This document shows, one piece after another, positions 1 to 8,455 of a stretch of DNA of 64,000 bases. The stretch is from JAFMJV01 sp034436555 (GTDB lineage Bacteria; Chloroflexota; Limnocylindria; Limnocylindrales; CSP1-4), in NCBI GenBank assembly GCA_034436555.1, contig DAOTUU010000027.1, positions 16,441 to 80,440 on the forward strand. The letters run 5' to 3'. The notes beneath the pieces were generated by a model. That model ran no database searches. It was not told the origin of the DNA and saw only the letters and a list, made by a program, of their open reading frames with translations. The position numbers were made by a program, and so were the translations under genes. Within the stretch, counting starts at the first letter, position 1. Every line of letters begins with the position of its first letter.

Positions 1-1042
1 CCGGCCCCGGCACGCTGCCGGGCACGCGCAGATCGGCGTCCACGACGGTGATCTCCTTGGTCGCACCGAGCGGCGGGTCATCCGCCGAGAGCTGGATCCG
101 GAACGGCGGTGCCGGGAGGCGGTCGCGCTCGAGCGCCACCACGAACGCATGCCCGTTCGCGTCATCCGTGCAGCCCCCCAGAGCGTCCAAGGTGACGAGG
201 GTCGGGTGGATGATCGCAGCATCCGCGTCGACGACCACATCGTCCATCCGGAGCCTGGGGCAGGAGCTGCCGTAGACCGCGCCGAACCAGACCGCGACCT
301 CCCGTTCGAAGTCGACCACGGGTGCTCGGCCCGGCATCCCGATGCGCCGCCAGAGCGCCTTGAACGACGGCCTGTCCGCGGCGATCCCGGTGCGGTACGG
401 CGCGCCCACCTTGCGGTGACCCAGCAGCCGCCAGCCGTCGCCAGCCTGTGGCTGCGGTCCTGGCGACGGGAGGGTGGACGGGTCGACGCCGTCGATGCAC
501 ACGCGCTTGCCGGCGAACCGGCGCTCCACCTCCGCGACCCGCTCAGGCTCGAGGGGTCCGATGAACAGCTCGACCACGCCCTTGATGATGTCCGTGGACG
601 ACCCGAGCACGAGGCCCCCGGAACCGGAGACCGCCGTCCGCTCGAGGGCCTCCAGCTCGGCCCTGGTCCAGTCCACGCCGACCGCGACCGCACCGACATC
701 CGGGAACTCCCGCTCCAGGTCCGCCTGTCTGGCCGCCGCGTCCTCGCTGAACGCGAGCACCACCCAGCCGAGGTGGTCCCGGTCGATCCACAGCTCCTCG
801 AAGCCCGGCTGCTGGCTGGCCCATCCACGCAGCTCCTCGGTCGGCTGGTCGTTGCCGATGTAGATCGGCGAGTCGCGGAAGGGCGCCGCCGACAGGTCGA
901 CGTCTGGCACGTCCGCGCACAGCGCCACGGCGCTGGAAGCGGGCGATGGACCCGGGGAGGCGGGCGGTGACTGCGCCGCGGCGGGGCTCGCGATCACCCC
1001 CGCGAGCAGGACGATGCTGGCCGCGATGTGGACCCGCCGCAT
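1..1042 (-). CDS. secreted protein of unknown function (partial, runs off left edge)
   Basis: An open frame of 347 codons starts at an ATG at 1042 behind a strong GGAGGT site and continues past base 1 without a stop. The protein begins MRRVHIAASIVLLAGVIA, followed by small residues and AAAQSP, a clear Sec signal peptide, then a short Pro/Ser linker. The mature part holds several Cys residues and acidic segments. I recognise no domain. It may be a self-processing or binding protein of the cell surface, but nothing shows this. It is divergent from the repeat protein at 1267. The C-terminus lies outside the window, so its length is unknown. Confidence 0.75.
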   Translation of the reverse strand, partial: MRRVHIAASIVLLAGVIASPAAAQSPPASPGPSPASSAVALCADVPDVDLSAAPFRDSPIYIGNDQPTEELRGWASQQPGFEELWIDRDHLGWVVLAFSEDAAARQADLEREFPDVGAVAVGVDWTRAELEALERTAVSGSGGLVLGSSTDIIKGVVELFIGPLEPERVAEVERRFAGKRVCIDGVDPSTLPSPGPQPQAGDGWRLLGHRKVGAPYRTGIAADRPSFKALWRRIGMPGRAPVVDFEREVAVWFGAVYGSSCPRLRMDDVVVDADAAIIHPTLVTLDALGGCTDDANGHAFVVALERDRLPAPPFRIQLSADDPPLGATKEITVVDADLRVPGSVPGP

Positions 1043-1266
1043 GTCAGGACCTCCACTGACCACTGGGGACGGTGGCACGCCTGGGCCGATCCAGTGTACT
1101 CCCCGGCACGGGCGGCGCTCGGCGGTGGCATCCGAGGTCGACGCTGCCGCAATTGGAGGTGCCACTCGGGACCCTCGCGGGCACGGTCGACCTTGACCGC
1201 AGGCGCATACTGCTCGTCGGGCGGTCGACGTGGCGGCGTCGCCGCAGGTCGGTCGGAGGAGTGATC

Positions 1267-2835
1267 ATGCGACCGTCGATGGAGCGGGGCCTCGGGGCGA
1301 GGCGATCGTGGGCGGGCCATGCACGGACGCTGCTCGTGGCCGCGGCCCTCGCCATGGGGCTGTCGGTGACGAGCGTGCCACCCTGGGGCGTGCCCGGCGT
1401 GGTCAGGGCCGAGTGCGGCGCGGTGCCGATCGAGGGCGCGCACATCCTGGGGGCGGTCGGCGAGACGCTGTACGCCTTCGTCATGGACGACGACCACGGG
1501 CCCCAGCTGTGGCGGACGGACGGCTCCGCAGGTGGGACGACCCTCGTGAAGGACATCCGCTCCCGGTCGTGGTATGGCGGCGGGCAGGTGGCCGTCGTCG
1601 CCGACGCGCTGGTCTTCGGTGCCTTCGATCCCAGGCACGGATATGAGCTGTGGCGCACGGACGGCACGGCGAGGGGCACCAGGCTCGTCAGGGACATCCG
1701 GAGCGGGCGGCAGGGATCGGACCCGTGGGCTGAGACCTCCGTCGTGTTCCACGACGCCCTCTTCATCTCCGCCGAAGATGGCGAGCACGGCCGCGAGCTG
1801 TGGCGCAGCGACGGTACGGACAGGGGGACACGTCTCCTGAAGGACATCCGCACCGGGCGGAGAGGGTCCGACCCCTGGCCCCTCGCGCTCATGGGTGACA
1901 CGCTGTTCTTCAGCGCAGGCGACGGCGACAGGACGGGGCTGTGGCGCACGGATGGTACGACCGAGGGGACGACCCTCGTGAAGGACCTCGGTCTCGGCGG
2001 CGGCATCGGGCATGGCACCGTCGTGGGCGACGCACTCGTGTTCACGGTCTCGCTCTGGGCAGATGACGGCCGCCGCGAGGCGGAGGCGCTGTGGCGCAGC
2101 GACGGCACGGCCGAGGGGACGACGCTCGTCAAGGACTTCGGGGCCGGGCGGCTGGGCGGCCTGTGGGCGTTGGGGGATGCGCTCTACGTCGGAGTCGATG
2201 ATGGCGGCTGGGCGCTGTGGCGCAGCGACGGCACGGCCGACGGCACGACCCTGGTGACGAGTGTCGGACCCGGGTCGGGGCTCTCCGAGAACATGGGCGC
2301 CGTGACCATCCTGGACGACACCCTGTACTTCATCGCTCACGATGCTGCGGGCGACTGGGCGCTGTGGCGCAGCGATGGCGCGCCCGACGGGACGGTCCTG
2401 ATCAAGGCCTTCGTGTCCGGGTTCGAGCCCTACGGCCTGACCGCCGTGGGCGACGTGCTGTACTTCGGGGCGTACGGTCCCGGCGGGGCGTGGCAGCTGT
2501 GGCGCAGCGACGGCACGTCGGTGGGGACGACCCTGGTCGCGGAACCCCCCGAGCATCCTGCGGACTACCTGCCCAGGCTGACGCCTGTCGGGGGGATGCT
2601 GTACTTCACCGTCACGGGCGATGACCGTGAGGGATTGTGGCGGAGCGACGGCACCCCCGAGGGTACGACGCTGGTGAAGGACTTTGAGCTCGTGCGGTCG
2701 GATCGGCTATCGGAGCTGATGGCCGTGGGTGACAGGATCTACGTCCAGCGAGCCATGGGCTGCGACCGCAGCGAGCTGTGGGGCAGTGACGGCTCCGCCG
2801 AGGGGACAATCCGGCTGCTGCCGGTCCGACACTGA
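1267..2835 (+). CDS. secreted ELWxxDGTxxGT-repeat protein
   Basis: This 522-residue protein has a basic N-terminus, a hydrophobic stretch and Ala-type cleavage site near residue 48 (signal peptide), then about ten copies of a 40-50 residue unit with the core LWRTDGTxxGTTLVKD. Such ELWxxDGTxxGT repeats are known from secreted bacterial proteins and are thought to form beta-propeller blades; the function of the family is unknown. Each unit starts with a hydrophobic GDxLYF strand. I chose the ATG at 1267 because GGAGG lies just upstream; the open frame extends further 5' (to 1072), but that part overlaps the promoter area. No cell-wall anchor is visible, so it is probably released or loosely bound. 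Confidence 0.85.
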   Translation: MRPSMERGLGARRSWAGHARTLLVAAALAMGLSVTSVPPWGVPGVVRAECGAVPIEGAHILGAVGETLYAFVMDDDHGPQLWRTDGSAGGTTLVKDIRSRSWYGGGQVAVVADALVFGAFDPRHGYELWRTDGTARGTRLVRDIRSGRQGSDPWAETSVVFHDALFISAEDGEHGRELWRSDGTDRGTRLLKDIRTGRRGSDPWPLALMGDTLFFSAGDGDRTGLWRTDGTTEGTTLVKDLGLGGGIGHGTVVGDALVFTVSLWADDGRREAEALWRSDGTAEGTTLVKDFGAGRLGGLWALGDALYVGVDDGGWALWRSDGTADGTTLVTSVGPGSGLSENMGAVTILDDTLYFIAHDAAGDWALWRSDGAPDGTVLIKAFVSGFEPYGLTAVGDVLYFGAYGPGGAWQLWRSDGTSVGTTLVAEPPEHPADYLPRLTPVGGMLYFTVTGDDREGLWRSDGTPEGTTLVKDFELVRSDRLSELMAVGDRIYVQRAMGCDRSELWGSDGSAEGTIRLLPVRH

Positions 2836-2868
2836 CTCGCTTCCACACAGCCATGGCCGAGGTCACGC

Positions 2869-4296
2869 TCAGCGACGCCGGACCCAGCTGCCGTCGATGT
2901 CCTCGACGGCAGGGATCCGGCCCTTCAGCCGGAGCACCACGGCGTGGCCGGCCCCCGCAGCGTCACAGCCGGGAGTCCTGTCCAGCACGCGGATCGCAGA
3001 CAGCTCCCTGGCCACATCCAGGGTGACCACGGGCCCGCAGGGTGTCCCCATCCATCGGACGAGCAGCTCGAGCGTGTCATCGTCGAGATAGGCGACCGGA
3101 CCGAGACCGAGGTCCCGGTAGTCCCGGGCAGGATCGCCACCGCTCGCGAACCGGAGCTCCCGCTCGGTCGGCACCCGGCCACCGAGGACCTGGCCGCTCC
3201 GGTCGGCGACGATGATGCGGTAGCGGTCGCCGGTGCTCCCGGGTCCGGTGAGCACGATGCGCCTGACGACCGGGTCCTCGAACGCAGACCCGGGGCTCGC
3301 GTCGGGATCGACCGGCACCATCACGACGTCGTCGCCCCGGGTCACCACGGTCGAGAGGATGGTGGCTGGCTCGCCGCCGCGGTTCTCCCAGGTGAGCACG
3401 GCGTCGGGCCCGGCCCACAGGACCTGTCCGGTGCCGAGGGTCCGTTCGGGCGTGCCGTCGGGTCCGTCCGAGATCGGGTCATCCTCGGTGCCCATGGCGC
3501 CCCTGACGCCGGCGGTGCCGTCGACCAGCGTGACCGTGAGCAGCCCCGCCTCGATCCGGCTGACCCAGTCGCCCACGAACCGGGTGGGCGGCAGGGCGGC
3601 CCCGGGCGCGAGGGTGGTGCGCAGGAGCTCGATCCGCCCCACGGTGCCGTCCTCGGGCTGGCTCATGCCCAGCGACTCGTGGGTCACTCCCGGCGGGTCG
3701 ATGGGTGTCGGCGGGGGCGGGACGGGCGACGGGCTTCCAGCGGCATCGGGAGAGGCCCCGCCGGTCACGAGCGCGATCGCCTCGTCGAGGGTGGCGACCT
3801 CTCGCGCCCAGGCTGGCATGCGGGTGACGTCCTGCGCCACCCGGGGCGGATCCTGCTGGTCGACGAACGGTGCGATCGTGGCACGGTCTCCGTCAAGGAG
3901 CCACGCCACGCTGTTGGCGTAGGAGGCCATCTCCCTGCCGGCACGGGCGCCCGTGGTGAACAGGTAGCGCCCGCCCGCGAGAAGCAGCGTGAGGGCGCAC
4001 TCGAAGGTGCGCTGCCGGAACGACCCGGCGGGGATGTCGCCTGCGACCACCTGTTCCACGTCCCAGCGGACGACCGCATCGCCCCTGGTGGCGTCCTCGT
4101 ACCCCTCGTACACGCCGATGAACGCGGTGCCGCGCACGTCCGCCGGCGTCCGGGCATATGGGCCGGACCCGCCGCAGTCCGCGCGGACCGGGCGCGGCAT
4201 CGCCGGCGAGGAGATCGTCGCGCCGAATGCGAGAGCCAGCGCCAGGCCGACCGCGACAGTCAGGCGCTGCCCGCCCGCTTCTCGCGGACCCACCAT
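2869..4296 (-). CDS. secreted two-part protein of unknown function
   Basis: The 475-residue protein starts at ATG 4296 (GGGAG upstream). Residues 10-40 form a signal peptide ending PVRADCGG. The first third (about 40-150) has a CGG start, a GTAFIGVYEG segment and a later Cys, resembling the NTR/TIMP-like fold often seen in secreted proteins with a Cys right after the signal; this is only a resemblance. After a Pro-rich linker near 175-190 comes a second domain with a cupin-like pattern of strands (TTLAPGAALPP, then GLLTVTLVDG). The end carries another Cys pair (CGPV and PGCDAAG). The open frame continues 340 codons upstream, but that part is repeat-rich spacer and looks non-coding. Convergent with the 1267 gene. 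Confidence 0.75.
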   Translation of the reverse strand: MVGPREAGGQRLTVAVGLALALAFGATISSPAMPRPVRADCGGSGPYARTPADVRGTAFIGVYEGYEDATRGDAVVRWDVEQVVAGDIPAGSFRQRTFECALTLLLAGGRYLFTTGARAGREMASYANSVAWLLDGDRATIAPFVDQQDPPRVAQDVTRMPAWAREVATLDEAIALVTGGASPDAAGSPSPVPPPPTPIDPPGVTHESLGMSQPEDGTVGRIELLRTTLAPGAALPPTRFVGDWVSRIEAGLLTVTLVDGTAGVRGAMGTEDDPISDGPDGTPERTLGTGQVLWAGPDAVLTWENRGGEPATILSTVVTRGDDVVMVPVDPDASPGSAFEDPVVRRIVLTGPGSTGDRYRIIVADRSGQVLGGRVPTERELRFASGGDPARDYRDLGLGPVAYLDDDTLELLVRWMGTPCGPVVTLDVARELSAIRVLDRTPGCDAAGAGHAVVLRLKGRIPAVEDIDGSWVRRR

Positions 4297-5141
4297 CTGA
4301 CGACTCCCAGTCGGACGACGGTCCCGGCGGAGCGGGACGCAGATCGTGCCCGGTGCCAAGCCTACTCCAGGCGGTTGACTTGGCCGGTCGGGCCGGTCCT
4401 CCAGCACGTGGCGTGCCGGCTGGGGTGCGCCGGTCCGGCTGGGGTGCGCCGGTCCGGCGGCCCGTGGCGCGCCGGTCCGGCCGCCCGTGGTGTCGGGGGT
4501 GCACCACCGGGCGGCCGGCGGCGCCAGGGACCCGGCCCGCGACCGTCCCGCCCTCCGGATGGCCCTCCCCACGCACCGATCGGAGCCCGGGTCGCCCGAT
4601 GGTGCGCCCGGTGCGCCGACCGACCGCCGTCGCATCCCCCGACCGCCCGGTGGTGCACCGGGCGGACCGGGCGCGGCTGGCGGCGGGTGGCCCGGGGCGG
4701 GCGGCGGGGCGGGCGGCGAGTCGGTTGGGGCGGTGGGCGGACACGGGCTGGCCGTGGCCGCCCGGCGGCCATGAGCGACGAGAGGGCGCTGCGACCCGTC
4801 GATCCGGGCCGCTCCATGGACCGGGCGGGTCCATCCGGTCGCGACGGTACGCCCGGCGGCCCGGATCGTCGGGGTGGCGGTCCCGAACGGGCGATCGTGG
4901 CCACTCACCGGCCGATAGAACCGGCGCGGACGGATCGGACCAGGCGCGGGTGATGGACCAGGGGCCGAGAGTAGGATCGGCCGGTCGCGATCCGCGGCGG
5001 GCCGCGGCTGGCCGACTCCGGGCCGCGGCCAGCCGGCTCCGGGCCGCGGCCAGCCGGCTCCGGGCCGCGGCTGGCCGGCTCCGGGCCGCGGCTGGCCGGC
5101 TCCGGGCCACGGCCGGTCGCCCGCGGGGCCGCGCCCACCGT
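4297..5141. other. gene-poor GC-rich spacer
   Basis: Between two leftward genes lie about 845 bases of extremely GC-rich sequence. All six frames are open for long stretches, but the translations are Arg/Pro/Gly low complexity with no domain, no ribosome site and no family resemblance. It contains short repeated GCGCCGGTCCGG words (4420-4480) and the 21-nt tandem array described separately. I see no supportable gene. Confidence 0.6.
5016..5117. repeat. 21-nt tandem array
   Basis: Four full units and a partial fifth begin at 5016, 5037, 5058, 5079 and 5100, each starting CTCCGGGCCGCGGC and ending GCCGG; units differ at one or two positions (CCA or TGG alternation). The array lies just downstream of the gene at 5142-5534, so it would fall in that gene's 3' untranslated region. 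Confidence 0.85.
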
Positions 5142-5534
5142 TCAGATCGAGAGCGAGCCCTGACAGACCTGGCCGTTCGCCACGTTGGTGGCGCGGAAGG
5201 AGAACGTGTCGGTGCCGCGACGATCGGGCCGCTCGCGCTCGACCTCGATCTGGCCGTATCGGTTCGTGGTCCGCAGTCGCGAGTAGAACTGGGTCCCGTT
5301 GTGGCGCAGCACGACGCGCCACGTCCTGCCGGAACGCGGCGTGCGGATCTTCAGCTCGACGTCGATCTCGCCCGGATCGCGGTCAAGCTCCAGGCGCCAC
5401 GTGGCGGCCCCTGAGCATCGCCCGGTGCGAGCCTTGTCGGCATCAGCGCTCGCCGGGACCGCCGTAACCAGCAGGAGGCCGCTCATCACGAACGCCGCGA
5501 AGGTCGTGCGGTGACTCAAGCGTGTCGATGCCAT
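5142..5534 (-). CDS. small secreted protein, unknown function
   Basis: The ATG at 5534 has a GGGAGGG site 7 nt upstream and gives 130 residues. Residues 1-31 are a signal peptide (MASTRLSHRTTFAAF then a hydrophobic core, cleavage after PASA). The mature 100-residue domain is rich in beta-strand-like alternation (WRLELD, WRVVLRHNG, DTFSFRATN) and contains two Cys (one near the N-terminus, one in the last ten residues), suggesting a disulphide-bonded beta-sandwich. A longer frame (to 5861) exists but its added sequence is Arg-rich repeat. No family recognised. Confidence 0.75.
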   Translation of the reverse strand: MASTRLSHRTTFAAFVMSGLLLVTAVPASADADKARTGRCSGAATWRLELDRDPGEIDVELKIRTPRSGRTWRVVLRHNGTQFYSRLRTTNRYGQIEVERERPDRRGTDTFSFRATNVANGQVCQGSLSI

Positions 5535-5769
5535 GGCGATACCCTCCCGCGGTCCGAGCCTCGCGACACCCCGCCGGGTGCGGTCAGCCGTCCCGGCGAT
5601 GGCGCGCATCCCCACCATCGCGTGGGTCTGAACCATGGATACCCCGGGGTCGATGCCGCGGGCAAGAGCCGATCGGCCCCATCCCGGGCGGCCCCATCCG
5701 GGCGGACCGCGAGGCCACCCGCGCCCGGTCAGCCGCCGAGCCGATCGCCTGACCTGGGCCGGATCCACG

Positions 5770-5854
5770 GACCCGCGCGCGCCAGCGACGCGCGTGCGCC
5801 TGCGACCCGCGCGCGCCAGCGACGCGCGTGCGCCTGCGACCCGCGTGCGCCTGG
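5770..5854. repeat. 34-nt tandem repeat
   Basis: Two exact 34-nt copies (5770-5803 and 5804-5837, starting GACCCGCGCGCGCCAGC) and a 17-nt partial third copy. It occupies the spacer between the genes at 5142-5534 and 5858-6244 (323 nt), in which I see no gene. Confidence 0.85.
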
Positions 5855-5857
5855 ACA

Positions 5858-6244
5858 TCACATCGGGCCGTCACGGGAGGGCGGTCTGGAGCCCGGACCT
5901 GGCGACGGCCGACGCAGGACGAGCATCACGAGGCCCGCGAGCGTCAGCAGCGCGAGCATCGGGACGGCGGCCTTCGCCGCGCGCGGCGGGAGTGCCAGCT
6001 CGAACATCGGCACCGGGTCGCCGAGCCGCGCCTGGAGCGGCCCGAACGGACAGTCACCGCGGCCCACCACGAGGGCGGCTCCCTCGAGCAGCAGGAAGGC
6101 GACGCTGGCAGTCAACATCCGGCCGCGCCGGCGGAGGATCGCCGAGGCCCAGACGTGGCCGAGGCCGGCCAGGGCGGTCACGCCCCAGACGAGGTGCGCC
6201 AGGCGGAACGCTCGGGCGGCGGGAGGCAGCTCCGACCAGGTCAT
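5858..6244 (-). CDS. small integral membrane protein
   Basis: From the ATG at 6244 (GGGAG 11 nt upstream) the product has 128 residues with three or four hydrophobic segments (about 16-35, 45-62, 90-115), and a short conserved-looking CPFGPLQ motif between helices that recalls DUF2784-type membrane proteins. That link is weak. An alternative ATG at 6277 adds eleven residues without a better ribosome site. Function unknown. Confidence 0.65.
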   Translation of the reverse strand: MTWSELPPAARAFRLAHLVWGVTALAGLGHVWASAILRRRGRMLTASVAFLLLEGAALVVGRGDCPFGPLQARLGDPVPMFELALPPRAAKAAVPMLALLTLAGLVMLVLRRPSPGPGSRPPSRDGPM

Positions 6245-6297
6245 GCGCGAAGTATCTCCCGGGCCGGGCCCGGACAACCGGCCGAGGCCATGGCAAA

Positions 6298-6394
6298 GCG
6301 CCCGCGCCCCGGCGCTCCCCTCCCCTCGACGCCCGCTCCCGGCGCGCCCGTCCCCTCGGCGCCCGCGCCCCGGCGCTCCCCTCCCCTCGACGCC
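6298..6394. repeat. 36-nt direct repeat, 61-nt period
   Basis: The same 36 bases (starting GCGCCCGCGCCCC) occur at 6298-6333 and 6359-6394, with a diverged copy between them. The array lies immediately upstream of the LodA-like gene promoter. Confidence 0.85.
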
Positions 6395-6401
6395 ACTCCG
6401 G

Positions 6402-6407
6402 TAGCAT
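6402..6407 (+). promoter_or_regulatory. -10 box for leaderless lodA-like mRNA
   Basis: TAGCAT ends 6 nt before the ATG at 6414, and there is no Shine-Dalgarno sequence. This spacing would place transcription start at or next to the A of ATG. Confidence 0.5.
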
Positions 6408-6413
6408 CACGCC

Positions 6414-8444
6414 ATGTCGGATGAGTCCGCCCGCGACCAGCCTGGACCGCTCCTGTCGCGGCGGGCCTTCCTCGCCATCGGCGCCGCGGCCGCCGCCGGG
6501 CTGGGCACGGCCATCGGAGGCGCCGCCGACGCGGCATCCCATCCCGACGCGCACGGTCCGCATCAGTCGCCCCCCTCCGCTCCAAACGCCCGGAACCGCC
6601 CGGGCCTGACGCCCAAGGAGCTCGACGCGATCGTGGAGGTGCGCATCCACCCGGGCGTCGGCGTGGGCCGCGTGGGCAACAGTCGTGACGCGTTCTTCCT
6701 GGGCCCGGAGGTGGTGGGCGCCACGCTTCCATCGCAGGCGGACCTGCGGGACGGGGAGGGGGCGCTGGCGCGCCAGGCCGTGCGTTACCGCATCTTCGGC
6801 TACGACGCCGCGGGCGACGTGGTGGGGGAGATCCTCGCCCACGATGCGACCATCGAGTGGAGCGCCCACCTGGCCAATCAGAAGGCCGCTTGGTATCGCT
6901 TCGGGCGGGCCATGGACATCCCTGAGGCACCCCTCGTGTCACGCCGGAACGCGGGCATTCAGAAGCGCGCCTCATTGGTCCTGGACGCTGGGCGCCGGAG
7001 CGCGAGCGGCGGCGATCCGGTCCTCCTGAAGGCGAAGGCGCGTCGCCGGACGCTGCTGCTGGGCGAACTGCTGCTCGACGGCGACGGGCGGCTCATCGTG
7101 CTGCCGGGCCACGGCCGGGCGGTCTCGTGGGCCGGTCGACCGGCCAGCACGTACGCCAACAATGACACCTGGCTGGACGACGTGGCAGACGGACCGGTGG
7201 ACGCCACCGTCACCATCGGCGGGCGGGCGCTGCGCGCCACGGGTGCCTGGTTCACCTCCGCGCCGCCCAACTATGCGCCCGGCCTGGCGACCGGCTGGCG
7301 GTCCATGCTGGACGTCGTGGAGGACGCCTGGGTCGCGGCGGGCCTGATGCCCGCGGGAGCGGAGGTGAGCTTCCAGCGCCACATCCGGCCGCTGTTCGCG
7401 CGCCTCGCCGCGATGCAGTGGGTCAACGCGGGGATCCTGCGCGACCATGGCTGGCGTTCCGACCAGGACCTCGGGGACCCGGCCTTCCTGGCGCGGCTGG
7501 CCGACCGGTCGAAGACCAACCGGCGCTTCCGTCGATCCTGGGCGCGCCGGTTCCGGGATCTCGAATCGGGCGTGGCGGAGCCGACCAAGCTGCCGCCGAT
7601 TCTGGGCGACGCCGCCGGGATCTGGTCCAGCCCGCGCTCCTGGACCGGGCCCACGCCATTGCAGCTGTCACGCCTGCACGAGTGGGCCGAGGGCCGCTTC
7701 GAGTCGGACGGCCCGGGTGCCCCGTCGGTGCCCGAGCGCCTGGCCGACCTGCCGCTGCCGCGGCGACCACGAAGTCTCGACCAGGCCGCGCTCGATGCCT
7801 GCCTGGGAGAGGGATTCAACCCGGGCTTCGAGCTCCCCTGGGTCCTGCGGCGCAGACGCCTGTGGGCCGAGCCGTTCCGGATCAGGCGCCGGAGGGGTCC
7901 CGAGCCGGACTTCGGGCCCGCCCTGTCGCCCGCGGAGGCGATCGGGCGCCGCGGGCCGCTCGACGGTTCCGTGCCCGGGTCGCTGACCCGCTGGATGGCG
8001 CTCCCCTGGCACACCGACGCGATCAACTGCCGGTCGGGCTATCGGCCCACCGTGGACCCCTATCTCGACACGTTCTGGGCGGGCCGGGTGCCCAATCACG
8101 TCCTGACGCAGGCCGACTACGCCATCGTCATGGACGAGGGGCGACCGCTGCGGGCGCGACGCCAGGCGTTCCGGCGGCGCCAGCCTTGGTGGCGCGGCAT
8201 GCTCACCGCCGACTACATCGCGTCGCTCAACCGGATGGTCGCGCGCTGGCACGAGCTCGGGTTCGTGATCGCTCAGCCCGGACCGGCGACGGGCCCGTTC
8301 CCGGGGACGCTGGGCGTGGAGACCGGGCGCCGGCTGCCGGAGCCCGCCAGGACCGCCGAGGACCCCCCGGTCGGACTGCCCGAGGACGTGGAGCGGTCCC
8401 TCGGGCGTGGCGTGCACCGTCGAGCCCGCGGGGACGCCGGGTAG
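6414..8444 (+). CDS. LodA-like quinoprotein amino-acid oxidase with Tat signal
   Basis: The 676-residue protein resembles LodA/GoxA, the lysine-epsilon and glycine oxidases that use a cysteine tryptophylquinone (CTQ) cofactor made from a Cys and a Trp of the same chain and release H2O2, NH3 and an oxidised product. The family start VEVRIHPGVGVGRVGNS is at residues 75-92. The candidate cofactor residues are Cys539 (in AINCRSGY) and Trp592 or Trp593 (QPWWRG). Residues 15-20 are SRRAFL, followed by an Ala-rich hydrophobic stretch, a twin-arginine export signal, so the enzyme is probably exported folded. The next gene encodes the flavoprotein needed to build CTQ, 11 nt downstream. The true substrate cannot be read from sequence. 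Confidence 0.85.
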   Translation: MSDESARDQPGPLLSRRAFLAIGAAAAAGLGTAIGGAADAASHPDAHGPHQSPPSAPNARNRPGLTPKELDAIVEVRIHPGVGVGRVGNSRDAFFLGPEVVGATLPSQADLRDGEGALARQAVRYRIFGYDAAGDVVGEILAHDATIEWSAHLANQKAAWYRFGRAMDIPEAPLVSRRNAGIQKRASLVLDAGRRSASGGDPVLLKAKARRRTLLLGELLLDGDGRLIVLPGHGRAVSWAGRPASTYANNDTWLDDVADGPVDATVTIGGRALRATGAWFTSAPPNYAPGLATGWRSMLDVVEDAWVAAGLMPAGAEVSFQRHIRPLFARLAAMQWVNAGILRDHGWRSDQDLGDPAFLARLADRSKTNRRFRRSWARRFRDLESGVAEPTKLPPILGDAAGIWSSPRSWTGPTPLQLSRLHEWAEGRFESDGPGAPSVPERLADLPLPRRPRSLDQAALDACLGEGFNPGFELPWVLRRRRLWAEPFRIRRRRGPEPDFGPALSPAEAIGRRGPLDGSVPGSLTRWMALPWHTDAINCRSGYRPTVDPYLDTFWAGRVPNHVLTQADYAIVMDEGRPLRARRQAFRRRQPWWRGMLTADYIASLNRMVARWHELGFVIAQPGPATGPFPGTLGVETGRRLPEPARTAEDPPVGLPEDVERSLGRGVHRRARGDAG

Positions 8445-8455
8445 CGAGGGGAGTC

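Noticed and set aside
994..2556. 520-codon minus-strand frame opposite the repeat protein
   Set aside because: Its apparent repeats are only the complement of the ELWxxDGT repeats; signal peptide and ribosome site support the plus-strand gene.
4297..5322. Upstream extension of the gene at 2869-4296
   Set aside because: The added residues are Arg/Pro/Gly repeats, and a signal peptide with a ribosome site starts at 4296.
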